Shown piece by piece: positions 9,512 to 18,303 of a stretch of DNA of 64,000 nt (position 1 is its first letter; each line of letters starts with the position of its first letter). This stretch comes from Saprospiraceae bacterium (GTDB lineage: Bacteria > Bacteroidota > Bacteroidia > Chitinophagales > Saprospiraceae), in the NCBI GenBank assembly GCA_016708265.1, contig JADJGA010000012.1, positions 1 to 64,000 on the forward strand, given 5' to 3'. The translations under genes were made by a program, and so were the position numbers. The notes below the pieces were generated by a model, which saw only the letters and a list, made by a program, of their open reading frames with translations, was not told the DNA's origin and made no database searches.

Positions 9512-12319
9512 ATGAAATTGAAAATCTTTATTTTATTAAGTTTTATTCTATTTTCAAAAATTTTATATGCTAACGGGCAGGATGGAGCAATCAGAGGAAT
9601 AGTGATTGACATCGAAGGTCAGCCTATTATAGGCGCTTACATTAAACTTTCCGATATTGATGGCAAAATTACAACTTCGGACATTGATGGCAATTTTTCT
9701 TTGGATGGGCTGCCTGAAGGAACATATAAAATTACTGTTTCTTACATTTCAATGCAAAGTAAGACTGTTGAAAATATACTGGTAAAAAATGGACCTATAG
9801 ATTTAGGTACAATTAAACTTATGGATGAATCCATACAATTGAAAGATGTTGTTGTAACAGCACAGGCTTTGAAAAATACTGAGAATGCAGTTCAGACTAT
9901 TCAACGTAAAAGTCTAAGCACAATAGATGGAATTTCGAATCAGGTGTTCTCACTCTCAGGCGATAGTGATGCTGCTTCGGCAATTAAAAGAATCACCGGA
10001 GTTTCAATTCAGGAAGGCAAATATGTATTTGTCAGAGGACTGGGAGGAAGATATAGTATGACAGTTTTGAACGGTCTTTCCATTCCGGGTCTTGATCCTG
10101 ATAAGAATTCGGTAGAACTCGACATTTTTCCTACAAACATTATCGATAATATTATAGTTTATAAATCATTTACACCTGACTTGCCCGGTTCATTTACCGG
10201 TGGATTGATCGATATTCAAACCAAGGATTTTCCAACCAGTCTTAAAACAAATCTTTCTATAGGTTTGGGATATAACCCACAATCAAATTTGATTAATGGA
10301 TTTTATGATCATACAGCAAGTTCAACAGATTTCCTGGGTTTTGATGATGGTTACAGAAATATTCCTGAACTGATAAAAGAATCAGATGGTAAACTTGAGG
10401 CAGCTTTTGTAGCAACACAACCTGATGAAGCTAACAAGCTCGTAAAAAGCTTTAACAAAGATGTAACTATTTATGAGACAACAAAACCTTTAAATTATAA
10501 TCTTAATTTTTCTTTGGGAAACCAGATAAATGTTTTTAACAAACCTTTAGGTTTTATTGCAGGTATATCATATAAAAGAAATTATTCATTTTATGACAAC
10601 GGCATAACAGGAAGATATTTATTCATTTCTGAAAATTCAGATACACTCGGTGTTCAGCGTGAATATGACGAAAAAAGAGGACATGATGATATCCTGGCAG
10701 GTGCGATTTTCAGTTCATCTCTTAAACTAAACAATTCAAATAAAATCGGATTTACTTATCTGTTGAATATATCAGGAAGAAGGGTTACAAGAACTCAATC
10801 AGGTTTCAGAGTCGATGAAAATATTGGTTATAGCGAAAAATTATTATCATATCAGGAGCGACGATTCAATACTTTTCAGTTAAGTGGAAACCATAATTTC
10901 GGCAAAAATCAACAACATAAAGTTGATTGGGCTGGAAGTTACAGCCTGACATATATGGCACAACCCGATCTAAAATTCCTAAATAATGCTTATGTAGAAA
11001 CTGCAGAAGGTACTAATTATTCAATTCAACCATCAATTGGATTGATACCAACCAGATACTGGAGAAATATGAATGAAAACACTTCTTCCAATACAATGGA
11101 TTATACTTTGAATTTTAAAAACTGGAACGGAAAAAAATCCAGTTTCAAAACCGGGCTGGCATTGGATTGGAAACACAGGAATTTTGATGAATACATTTAT
11201 CAGTTCGAATCCCTCAGCAACTCATTTAATGGAAGTTTCAGCAGTTATTTTTCTGATGAAAATATGATATCTTCTTCTAATCCTAAAGGAGTTTTCGTTA
11301 CTGACGGATCAAACCCCAAGAATAATTACACGGCATCTTCTTTGGTTTTGGGTTCATATATAATGACTGAATTACCAATAACCGCACAGCTCAAGTCAGT
11401 AGCAGGCGCAAGAATGGAAATATCTAAAATGAATTTTTCTAACGTGTCATTCGATAATGTACTTCTGATGAACGATATCGATATCTTACCCGTATTTGGA
11501 ATGATATATGAAATGATTCCTGATAAAATGAATTTAAGATTGAATTACAACAGAACACTTGCAAGACCTTCTTTCAGGGAAATAGCTGATGTAGCATTTT
11601 ATGAATTTATGAACAACAGTTTCCTTCTGGGAAATCCGGATTTGAAAAGAACGACAGTGGACAATTTTGACTTCAGATGGGAGATGTTTCAAACCCATGG
11701 TGAAAAAGTCACAGTATCGGCGTTTTATAAAGATTTCAAAAACCCAATAGAGCTTACAAATAACCCTGAAGCAAAAAATGGTGAATGGGTCTATAAAAAC
11801 GTAAAACATGCAACTGTTATCGGGTTCGAACTGGATTTTATAAAAAAACTGGATTTTATTTCACCACTAAAAGGTTTCTCGATTGGTGGGAATATTTCAC
11901 TGGCTAAAAGCAAAGCATCAATTGATCCAAATGAATTAGCCAATATAAAATATCATGATCCGGATGCACTCGATACCAGACAGCTATATGGGCAATCACC
12001 TTACCTGATAAATGCTTTTTTTTCTTATGAAAATAAATATGGGACATCGGCCAGGTTGAATTATAATGTGCAGGGAGAGAGATTATATCTTGTGGAAGTA
12101 GGAGCTAAGCCAGATGTTTTCGAACAACCATTCAACTTGATTAATTTGAAAATTTCACAAAAACTATCCAGGCATATCAATATAAGTATAGGCGTAAACA
12201 ATGCAACTGATGATAAAGTAAACAGAACAATAAAGCATAAGGGAAATGAATATGTTTTCAATTCATATAAGGAAGGCAGGACATATACATTCGCAGTCAA
12301 CTATGATTTTGTAAAGTAA
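9512..12319 (+). CDS. TonB-dependent outer-membrane receptor
   Basis: 935 residues. There is a signal peptide (to about residue 21), then a carboxypeptidase-regulatory-like beta-sandwich at about 25-110 (GIVIDIEGQPIIGAYIKL, FSLDGLPEGTYKI), a plug domain at about 115-245 (ITGVSI, YVFVRGLGGRYSMTVLNG) and a C-terminal 22-strand barrel ending in an aromatic-terminated strand (TYTFAVNYDFVK). It imports a large ligand across the outer membrane using TonB-ExbBD energy. There is no SusD-like partner. The only neighbour on the strand is the beta-helix lipoprotein upstream, separated by a terminator, and that protein may act as its surface accessory. The substrate cannot be read from sequence. The gene is intact and of normal length. 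Confidence 0.93.
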   Translation: MKLKIFILLSFILFSKILYANGQDGAIRGIVIDIEGQPIIGAYIKLSDIDGKITTSDIDGNFSLDGLPEGTYKITVSYISMQSKTVENILVKNGPIDLGTIKLMDESIQLKDVVVTAQALKNTENAVQTIQRKSLSTIDGISNQVFSLSGDSDAASAIKRITGVSIQEGKYVFVRGLGGRYSMTVLNGLSIPGLDPDKNSVELDIFPTNIIDNIIVYKSFTPDLPGSFTGGLIDIQTKDFPTSLKTNLSIGLGYNPQSNLINGFYDHTASSTDFLGFDDGYRNIPELIKESDGKLEAAFVATQPDEANKLVKSFNKDVTIYETTKPLNYNLNFSLGNQINVFNKPLGFIAGISYKRNYSFYDNGITGRYLFISENSDTLGVQREYDEKRGHDDILAGAIFSSSLKLNNSNKIGFTYLLNISGRRVTRTQSGFRVDENIGYSEKLLSYQERRFNTFQLSGNHNFGKNQQHKVDWAGSYSLTYMAQPDLKFLNNAYVETAEGTNYSIQPSIGLIPTRYWRNMNENTSSNTMDYTLNFKNWNGKKSSFKTGLALDWKHRNFDEYIYQFESLSNSFNGSFSSYFSDENMISSSNPKGVFVTDGSNPKNNYTASSLVLGSYIMTELPITAQLKSVAGARMEISKMNFSNVSFDNVLLMNDIDILPVFGMIYEMIPDKMNLRLNYNRTLARPSFREIADVAFYEFMNNSFLLGNPDLKRTTVDNFDFRWEMFQTHGEKVTVSAFYKDFKNPIELTNNPEAKNGEWVYKNVKHATVIGFELDFIKKLDFISPLKGFSIGGNISLAKSKASIDPNELANIKYHDPDALDTRQLYGQSPYLINAFFSYENKYGTSARLNYNVQGERLYLVEVGAKPDVFEQPFNLINLKISQKLSRHINISIGVNNATDDKVNRTIKHKGNEYVFNSYKEGRTYTFAVNYDFVK

Positions 12320-12354
12320 GTTGCTTTAAGATTTTTCAATTTCATATATTTTTT

Positions 12355-12390
12355 ATCACCGGGGGAATATTCTCCCGGTGATTCTTTTTA
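12355..12390 (+). terminator. Rho-independent terminator after the TonB receptor gene
   Basis: ATCACCGGG pairs perfectly with CCCGGTGAT around a GGAATATTCT loop, followed by TCTTTTTA. The T tract is on the plus strand only. The hairpin overlaps the end of convergent sbcD by a few bases. Confidence 0.9.
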
Positions 12391-13599
12391 TTCTGAAATG
12401 ATTTCCCTGAACAGATCCATGATCCTGCCGTCCGGTTCGATATTTTTTCTGTATCTGAAATACTCCCTGAATAAACTGGCAATATCCTGATTCAGGTCAC
12501 TATCAATCTCAGGACCGGAACCATCAATGCCAATAGTCAATTCCGGTTGAAGTGAAATAATTCCGGGATGTATTGCATTCATTCTTTTCCTGTCTTCAGA
12601 GCTTATAAAAGTATCGGTTTTAACCGTGATATCAACCAGTTTGTCCGTATTTTCTGCAAGCCATAAAAGAGTTTCGTCAATATTTTCAAATTTTTTCTTC
12701 ACCAATTTTTTACCGCATTTAAGTGCAATTTTTTTTACATCTGTACATGCATTATCAGAATATCCGGATATGAGTACAAATTTTTCCTGTTCAGCTTCGG
12801 CAAAGGAGTATGATAATGGGCTACCACTGTAATAAATATTCCTCTCTGCGGTACCGCTATTCTGTTGTCTGTGAAGATGTCCTAAAGCGGTATAATTGAT
12901 TTGTTCCGGGATACAGTTAATGTCTATGGCCTGGGTGCCACCCACGAAAACAATGGGTTTTTCTTCGTCTGTTGATTCTAATGTTTTATAGCCTTTTGCT
13001 ATAAAAAAATGATGGCTGACAAGAATGTTGATACCATTATTATCACAGTACTTATCAGCAAGGTATTTCCATTTTTGCTCAAGCAACCAGCTGAATTCAC
13101 TTTCGTGATCTTCTGTTTCCAAAGCCTTTTTTAGCCTGTATTCATTGGCATACGGAGCAAAAATAATTCTTAACTTTTCAGTGAAGGATGGAATTGAAAA
13201 TTCAGCATATCCCGGTTCCGAATTCAAAACTTCAATACCGCTGTCGAGTTTAATTCTTCTGAGTTCAGTATCCGGATACCCAATGAAAAATATGCCATTT
13301 TGAACAGCCAGTGTCTCAGGAGCTTCAATTCTGTCAGGAGAATCATGGTTTCCCGCTATTACCAGAACCAGTCTTGTAGCATTATTTGCAAGATTATGAA
13401 CAGTCCTGTAAAACAATTCAATAGCTTCGGTAGGTGGATTGTATGTAGCAAAAATATCACCTACTATCAGAACTGCATCAACTTTTTCATTTTCTGCTAT
13501 TGTGCATATTTCATACAATAAATCGTTTTGTTCCTGAAGAAGATAAAAAACATCAAGTTTTTTGCCAAGATGCCAGTCGGCTGTGTGCAGAATTTTCAT
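12388..13599 (-). CDS. sbcD: Nuclease SbcD, Mre11-like subunit
   Basis: 403 residues, normal for SbcD. The calcineurin-like phosphoesterase motifs are present in order: TADWHLG (residues 6-12), GDIF (about 47-50), AGNHDS (about 82-87), SHHFF (about 193) and GHLHRQQ (about 240), which together bind the two Mn ions. A C-terminal capping region follows. SbcD works with the ATPase SbcC to open DNA hairpins and process double-strand breaks. No sbcC lies in the window: the downstream neighbour is a convergent TonB receptor gene and the upstream one a glycosyltransferase gene. Either the partner is encoded elsewhere or this copy acts alone. A CAAATTTA box (TAAATTTG on the minus strand) at 13619-13626 is a possible -7 promoter element. 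Confidence 0.92.
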   Translation of the reverse strand: MKILHTADWHLGKKLDVFYLLQEQNDLLYEICTIAENEKVDAVLIVGDIFATYNPPTEAIELFYRTVHNLANNATRLVLVIAGNHDSPDRIEAPETLAVQNGIFFIGYPDTELRRIKLDSGIEVLNSEPGYAEFSIPSFTEKLRIIFAPYANEYRLKKALETEDHESEFSWLLEQKWKYLADKYCDNNGINILVSHHFFIAKGYKTLESTDEEKPIVFVGGTQAIDINCIPEQINYTALGHLHRQQNSGTAERNIYYSGSPLSYSFAEAEQEKFVLISGYSDNACTDVKKIALKCGKKLVKKKFENIDETLLWLAENTDKLVDITVKTDTFISSEDRKRMNAIHPGIISLQPELTIGIDGSGPEIDSDLNQDIASLFREYFRYRKNIEPDGRIMDLFREIISE

Positions 13600-13683
13600 A
13601 AATTTGTTTTTTGCAATTCAAATTTAATCAAAAAAATTGCAACTGAAAAAAAACTGTAAAATATAGTAAAATAATTTTGATTG

Positions 13684-13726
13684 AGACTTGGTAATTCTTT
13701 TGGGTATTTAGAGGCTTACCAAGTCT
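13684..13726. repeat. REP-like inverted repeat (GACTT...AAGTC family)
   Basis: AGACTTGGTAA at 13684-13694 is the exact reverse complement of TTACCAAGTCT at 13716-13726, with a 21-base loop. The arms share the core of the palindromes around the transposase gene at 14904-14960 and 15760-15793. It lies just beyond the end of the glycosyltransferase gene and could also stop or protect that transcript. Confidence 0.8.
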
Positions 13727-13736
13727 TTCCGATAGT

Positions 13737-14783
13737 TTAATATTCCAGTACCATCTGTGTCTGGGATGATCTTTCAGATATAACCGGTGACTTCTTAAAA
13801 TCAACTTTCAGCAAATGATCAGCTATTTCTTCGGTATGATCCGGGAAATCGAACTTGACACACTCATCCGATACTAACCAGCTATTAATTGTCTGCAAAT
13901 ATCTGGAACTCAATTTTGGAATTGAAGATATTCCTATCAGATTCAAAACATGCACATTGCACAGTTGCTCATATTGACCCATTTGAGGGATAACCAACAA
14001 TTTTTTTCCTAAAAATAAAGCTTCAGAAGTTGTTTCAAATCCTGCATTGCACAAGATCCCTTTGCTGCTTGCCATGCTGGATGTAAACTTTTGCTGATGA
14101 ATTGGAAAAAAATTAATATTTTTTGTTTTATACTCAAATCCAGCATTTTTAGAAAAAACATGCCAGTTGATATCTTTGAATTTTGATAAAAATGCTGTTA
14201 TTTTTTCATCACTGTAAGAAGGCAAATATACCGTGTAATGGCCATAATCAGTAATGCTGTATTCTCTGATTGCTTTACGGATTAATGGAGTGTAGATATA
14301 ATTTGTAAACCTGAAATAATTGTATCCAAATTTGATATTGGCCGGTACATAATATTTCAAAATCATGGTTGCCAACAGATCATTAGTTTTTGGTCTGGGC
14401 ACATTCTGATCAAAAATTGTTGCCTGATTACTCATACCAATACATGGAATCTCCTTTAACTTAGCTGCCCATGCTGAAATTGGTTCAAAATCAGAGATCA
14501 CTAAATCATATTCTTCTACAGGCAACCTGACAATATCTTTAACAAATTTGAAAATATTCATTTTTGTAATCGATTTGAAAATATCGATGCCTCCATTTTT
14601 TCCAAAAAAATAGGTTAATCCCTTGAATCTGTATTTTACTTCGAAAGGTAAATTTATATCACCTTGTTCTCCGCTAATTAAAACATCAACATGAGCCCTT
14701 TCCTTTAATTCCGGCACAAGACTTAATGCCCTGTTTAAATGTCCATTACCTGTTGACTGGATAGCATACAATACTCTTTTCAT
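13737..14783 (-). CDS. GT-B glycosyltransferase, MJ1255-like family
   Basis: 348 residues. The N-terminus MKRVLYAIQSTGNGHLNRAL resembles the first Rossmann strand and acceptor loop of MurG/UGT-like GT-B enzymes, with the glycine and His of STGNGH. DLVISDFEPISAWAAK follows at about residues 95-110. The donor half holds SSKGILCNAGFETTSEALFLGKKLLVIP (about 240-267), the conserved nucleotide-sugar binding loop with E in FETTSEAL, and MGQYEQLCNV. It probably makes a surface glycolipid or glycan at the cytoplasmic membrane; the sugar cannot be told. It is transcribed alone, with REP-like repeats on both sides. Confidence 0.8.
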   Translation of the reverse strand: MKRVLYAIQSTGNGHLNRALSLVPELKERAHVDVLISGEQGDINLPFEVKYRFKGLTYFFGKNGGIDIFKSITKMNIFKFVKDIVRLPVEEYDLVISDFEPISAWAAKLKEIPCIGMSNQATIFDQNVPRPKTNDLLATMILKYYVPANIKFGYNYFRFTNYIYTPLIRKAIREYSITDYGHYTVYLPSYSDEKITAFLSKFKDINWHVFSKNAGFEYKTKNINFFPIHQQKFTSSMASSKGILCNAGFETTSEALFLGKKLLVIPQMGQYEQLCNVHVLNLIGISSIPKLSSRYLQTINSWLVSDECVKFDFPDHTEEIADHLLKVDFKKSPVISERSSQTQMVLEY

Positions 14784-14826
14784 AATTTAGACTTTTTTTT
14801 CTGCAGGAGCTTTTAATTTATTCATG

Positions 14827-14834
14827 CAAAAGTA
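14827..14834 (-). promoter_or_regulatory. Bacteroidota -7 promoter element for the glycosyltransferase
   Basis: CAAAAGTA on the plus strand is TACTTTTG on the minus strand, 43 bases upstream of the start codon at 14783. No good -33 box was seen. Confidence 0.5.
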
Positions 14835-14903
14835 TATTTCTAATATAAAGTTATAATTAGTTTAATATTAATTATTTGTGAAGTTTTAATTAAGTGGCCA
14901 TAT

Positions 14904-14960
14904 GACTTACTAAGTCTTTGAGTTTAGGTAAGTCTATCAGGCCTTATGACTTACCAAGTC
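14904..14960. repeat. REP palindromes upstream of the REP-associated transposase
   Basis: GACTTACTAAGTC (14904-14916) and GACTTACCAAGTC (14948-14960) are near-perfect palindromes. Between them GGTAAGTC (14927-14934) pairs with GACTTACC (14948-14955) around a 13-base loop, so the unit can fold as a larger hairpin. This double arrangement is the form in which RAYT transposases recognise their REP elements. Confidence 0.8.
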
Positions 14961-14984
14961 AATTAGGTATTTGCAGAAATTATG

Positions 14985-14992
14985 TATATTTG
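14985..14992 (+). promoter_or_regulatory. -7 promoter element for the transposase
   Basis: TATATTTG, a full match to TAnnTTTG, 71 bases upstream of the start codon at 15064. The -33 box is unclear. Confidence 0.45.
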
Positions 14993-15063
14993 CCTTAGTA
15001 ATTTAGCTCTTAATGAGGATAATAGGTTTTTAAAAAGGTATTTCATTTTAAATGGATTTATAA

Positions 15064-15728
15064 ATGGAAAAACATAATAAAATATTTGATGATAGGACTC
15101 TTCCATTGGAACCTGGTCAATATTATCATATTTTTAATAAAGGAAATAATAAGGATAAGCTTTTTACAAAGGATGAAAATTACAGATATTTTTTGAAATT
15201 ATTTTCAAAATATTTATCTGACTTTGTTGATACCTTTGCATACTGCCTTTTACCAAATCATTTTCATTTTCTAATAAAAATTAAAGAAATGGAAGACTTG
15301 CAAAATTCAGTTAACTCTGCAAGTCATATTCCCGAGAATCATGAGGAAAGTAATGATGGAATAAATAAAGTCATCATCGACAAATTCAGATTGTTTTTTA
15401 TGAGTTATGCCAAAGCTTTCAATAAGCAGGAGAACATGCAAGGTAGTCTGGTTAAAAGTTTTTTCGCAGGAAGAGAATTGACAATCAAAACTATTTGCTT
15501 AATGTTATAGCTTATATTCATATCAATCCTGTTCATCATGGGATGACTACAGACTTTGGAAATTATCCGCATAGTTACTTTAAAATGATTTTCTCAGATA
15601 AAAAGACATTGCTGAAGAGAGATGAAGTTTTAGATTGGTTCGGCGGGAAAAATGAATTTGAAAATTCACATCAAGCTCTTAAAAATCATGTGCTGGATAA
15701 GGAAATATGGAGATCGTTTGAAGAGTGA
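15064..15728 (+). pseudogene. REP-associated tyrosine transposase (RAYT), frameshifted
   Basis: The first frame (15064-15510) starts MEKHNKIFDD and contains YYHIFNKGNNK, FAYCLLPNHFHFLIK (the HUH metal-binding histidines) and KFRLFFMSYAKAFNK. The frame is lost near 15455-15470 in the run GTTTTTTCG. The rest reads in the next frame to 15728: NVIAYIHINPVHHG (the catalytic tyrosine helix), YPHSYFKM and DEVLDWFGGK, which is the normal C-terminus of the Y1_Tnp family. Joined, the protein would be about 220 residues, full length for a RAYT. These single-copy domesticated transposases cut and move or maintain REP palindromes, and matching palindromes lie on both sides. One homopolymer indel separates it from an intact gene, so sequencing error is possible. 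Confidence 0.85.
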
Positions 15729-15759
15729 GGTTTAAGTCAGAAGTCTGTTTGGCCTTTGA

Positions 15760-15793
15760 GACTTAGCAAGTCTGTTTGGTACTCAGCAAGTCT
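15760..15793. repeat. REP palindromes downstream of the transposase
   Basis: GACTTAGCAAGTC (15760-15772) is a near-perfect palindrome, followed by a partial copy ACTCAGCAAGTCT (15781-15793). They lie about 30-65 bases after the transposase stop and mirror the upstream copies. Confidence 0.75.
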
Positions 15794-15865
15794 TTTAAAT
15801 TTTAGCAACAAAGTATAGCATAATACCCAAATTTTTTTTACTTTCGTTTCCTTAAAATTATTTGG

Positions 15866-16996
15866 ATGCCATTTAAGATTATAACAAAGGATGCTCACTC
15901 GGGTGCAAGAGCAGGAATTTTAAAAACTGATCATGGAGACATTCAGACACCGATCTTTATGCCTGTGGGCACGCTGGGAACAGTCAAAGCCACTCAACAA
16001 AGAGAACTTGAAAAAGACATAAAAGCTCAGATAATTCTTGGCAACACTTATCATTTGTATCTCAGGCCGGGAATGGATATCATGCAAAAAGCCGGTGGGC
16101 TGCATAAATTCATAAACTGGAACAGACCAATACTGACTGACAGCGGAGGATATCAGGTTTATTCCCTTAGCAAACAAAGAAAAATAACTGAGGAAGGTGT
16201 GATTTTTTCTTCTCATATAGATGGATCAAGACATTTTTTTACTCCTGAAAGCATTATGAATACAGAGCGTCAGATCGGTGCAGATATCATGATGGCTTTC
16301 GATGAATGTCCTCCCTATCCCTGTGATTACAAATATGCAAAGAATTCAATGGACCTGACTCACAGATGGCTTAAAAGGTGCATCGTGGAATTCGATTCTA
16401 GAGAGCCTTTATACGGGTACAGACAAATTCTTGCACCCATAGTACAAGGCAGTATTTATGAAGATCTTAGAAAAAGCTCTGCCGAATTTGTTTCAGAACA
16501 AAACCGTGAACTGAACGCAATAGGTGGTCTTTCTGTTGGAGAACCTCACGAGATGATGTATAAAATGACTGACCTGGTATGCAGTATACTGCCCATCGAT
16601 AAACCCCGCTACCTTATGGGAGTAGGAACACCGGAAAATATACTCGAAAGCATAGCTCTCGGTATCGATATGTTTGATTGTGTTATGCCAACCAGAAATG
16701 CAAGACATGGTCTGCTTTACACAGAAAATGGAATTATAAATATAAAAAATGCTAAATGGAAGGACGATTTTAACCCTGTTGATGATAGCCTGGATTGTTA
16801 CCTGAGCAACAATCACTCCAAAGCATATCTGAATCATTTGTTCAGATCAAAGGAGATATTGGGATTGCAGATTGCAAGTGTTCATAATCTGTCTTTTTAT
16901 TTATTTTTAGTAAAAGAAGCACGAAAACATATTGTGGAAGGAGATTTCTCCGTTTGGAAAGAGGAAATGATCAAAAAAATAACATTAAGGATTTAA
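15866..16996 (+). CDS. tgt: Queuine/preQ1 tRNA-ribosyltransferase
   Basis: 376 residues. The enzyme swaps guanine 34 of Asn, Asp, His and Tyr tRNAs for the queuosine precursor base. The active-site loop ILTDSGGYQVYS (about residue 90) supplies the general acid/base Asp. FDEC (about 145), GGLSVGEP (about 220) and MGVGTPENI are conserved. The nucleophile Asp is residue 271 in FDCVMPTRNARHG. The usual zinc motif CxCxxC is replaced by LDCYLS at about residue 310: only Cys311 remains of the three cysteines, while the His of SVHN is kept. From memory, Bacteroidota Tgt proteins generally lack this site, so it need not mean loss of function. The gene is followed after four bases by lptG and is probably in one operon with it. 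Confidence 0.95.
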   Translation: MPFKIITKDAHSGARAGILKTDHGDIQTPIFMPVGTLGTVKATQQRELEKDIKAQIILGNTYHLYLRPGMDIMQKAGGLHKFINWNRPILTDSGGYQVYSLSKQRKITEEGVIFSSHIDGSRHFFTPESIMNTERQIGADIMMAFDECPPYPCDYKYAKNSMDLTHRWLKRCIVEFDSREPLYGYRQILAPIVQGSIYEDLRKSSAEFVSEQNRELNAIGGLSVGEPHEMMYKMTDLVCSILPIDKPRYLMGVGTPENILESIALGIDMFDCVMPTRNARHGLLYTENGIINIKNAKWKDDFNPVDDSLDCYLSNNHSKAYLNHLFRSKEILGLQIASVHNLSFYLFLVKEARKHIVEGDFSVWKEEMIKKITLRI

Positions 16997-17000
16997 AATT

Positions 17001-18089
17001 ATGCTTAAAACGTTAGACCTCTACATCATAAAAAAATACCTGGGAACATTTTTCTTTACAATGTTGCTTATCACTATGATAGCACTTGTTGTAGATTTTC
17101 CTGAAAGGATCGATAAATTTCTCAATGGCCCAATGACCCTCAAGGAAATACTAGTTGATTATTACCTGAATTTTATACCATGGATCAATGGTCTGTTATG
17201 GCCTTTGTTTGCTCTTATGGCAGTGATTTTTTTTACTTCCCGTATGGCTAAAGATACGGAATTTGTCGCTTTGCTGAGTGCAGGAACAAGTTATTACAGG
17301 ATTCTGGTACCATATCTGATAGCCGGCTCAATAATTACTTTAATTCACATGTATTCCAACAATGTAATTATACCAATAAGCACCAAGATAAAAGGAGAAT
17401 TCGAAAATAAATATCTCAGGGAATCACAAAAAAAGATTTTGTCTGACAATGTTTTTTTCTATCTAAATCCTAATACTGTTGCCTATTTCAGATATTACAG
17501 GAAAAGAGATACTTCTGCGCTTGATTTCCGGATGGAAGATTATGTTTCAAACAAACTCAGTCAGGTGTTGGTTGCAGACCAGATAAAACTGAAAAGGGAA
17601 CCTAATACATGGACCATTAGTGATTACTACATCCGCAGGATAAATAATCACAGTGAAGAACTGATTGTGAAAAAAGGAGCTTCCCTTGATACAGTTCTGA
17701 ATCTGTATCCCAATGATTTCATTCATTATGATAACCTTCCATTGCTTCTGACATCCAGGCAAATGCGTAATTATATAGAATACGAAAAACAGAAAGGCCT
17801 TAGTTCTGCCACAAAGCTGAATGTTGAACTGCAAAGAAGAAATGCAGATCCTGTGTCTATTATTTTCCTGACAATCCTGGGTTTTGCAATAGCTGCCCGC
17901 AAATCACGGGAAGGTTTAGGCTGGAATCTAGCTCTTGGAGTTGCAATCGGAGGATTATATATAGTAGCTTCAAAATTTTCAATTACCTATGCCAACAGCG
18001 TGGATATTGATCCTGTTCTTGCTGTATGGATGCCAAATATATTATTCGGAATTATTTCAGTTATCCTCCTTGTAAAAGGTCAAAAATAA
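17001..18089 (+). CDS. LptF/LptG family lipopolysaccharide export permease
   Basis: 362 residues with the LptF/G layout: an N-terminal helix preceded by LDLYIIKKYLGTFF (the family start pattern), two more helices to about residue 120 (LLWPLFALMAVIFF, AGSIITLIHMYSNN), a periplasmic beta-jellyroll at about 125-265, and three C-terminal helices (PVSIIFLTILGFAIAARK, NLALGVAIGGLYIVAS, WMPNILFGIISVILL). With the ATPase LptB it would extract LPS from the inner membrane. The start lies four bases after tgt. No second LptF/G gene is in the window, and many Bacteroidota encode the two permeases far apart. Confidence 0.9.
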   Translation: MLKTLDLYIIKKYLGTFFFTMLLITMIALVVDFPERIDKFLNGPMTLKEILVDYYLNFIPWINGLLWPLFALMAVIFFTSRMAKDTEFVALLSAGTSYYRILVPYLIAGSIITLIHMYSNNVIIPISTKIKGEFENKYLRESQKKILSDNVFFYLNPNTVAYFRYYRKRDTSALDFRMEDYVSNKLSQVLVADQIKLKREPNTWTISDYYIRRINNHSEELIVKKGASLDTVLNLYPNDFIHYDNLPLLLTSRQMRNYIEYEKQKGLSSATKLNVELQRRNADPVSIIFLTILGFAIAARKSREGLGWNLALGVAIGGLYIVASKFSITYANSVDIDPVLAVWMPNILFGIISVILLVKGQK

Positions 18090-18243
18090 TCTTAAACTTT
18101 TTTCAGGTCAGGATTAACTGATTTACGATTTTGATTTTTTATAAAGTATATTTAAATCAAGCCACAAGTTCATTTCAACTAACAATAAATTCTTCAAATA
18201 TAATAAACTGGGGTGTCAAAATTTTTAAATCTTATAATTGTTT

Positions 18244-18276
18244 TTTGCCTTTATTTGATGTTTATTCCTATTTTTG
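18244..18276 (+). promoter_or_regulatory. Complete Bacteroidota promoter
   Basis: TTTG at 18244-18247 and TATTTTTG at 18269-18276 with a 21-base spacer, an excellent match to the -33/-7 pattern. The start codon of the transporter gene follows 27 bases later. Confidence 0.75.
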
Positions 18277-18303
18277 CACCTTTTATGAACTAAAACTATA
18301 AAA

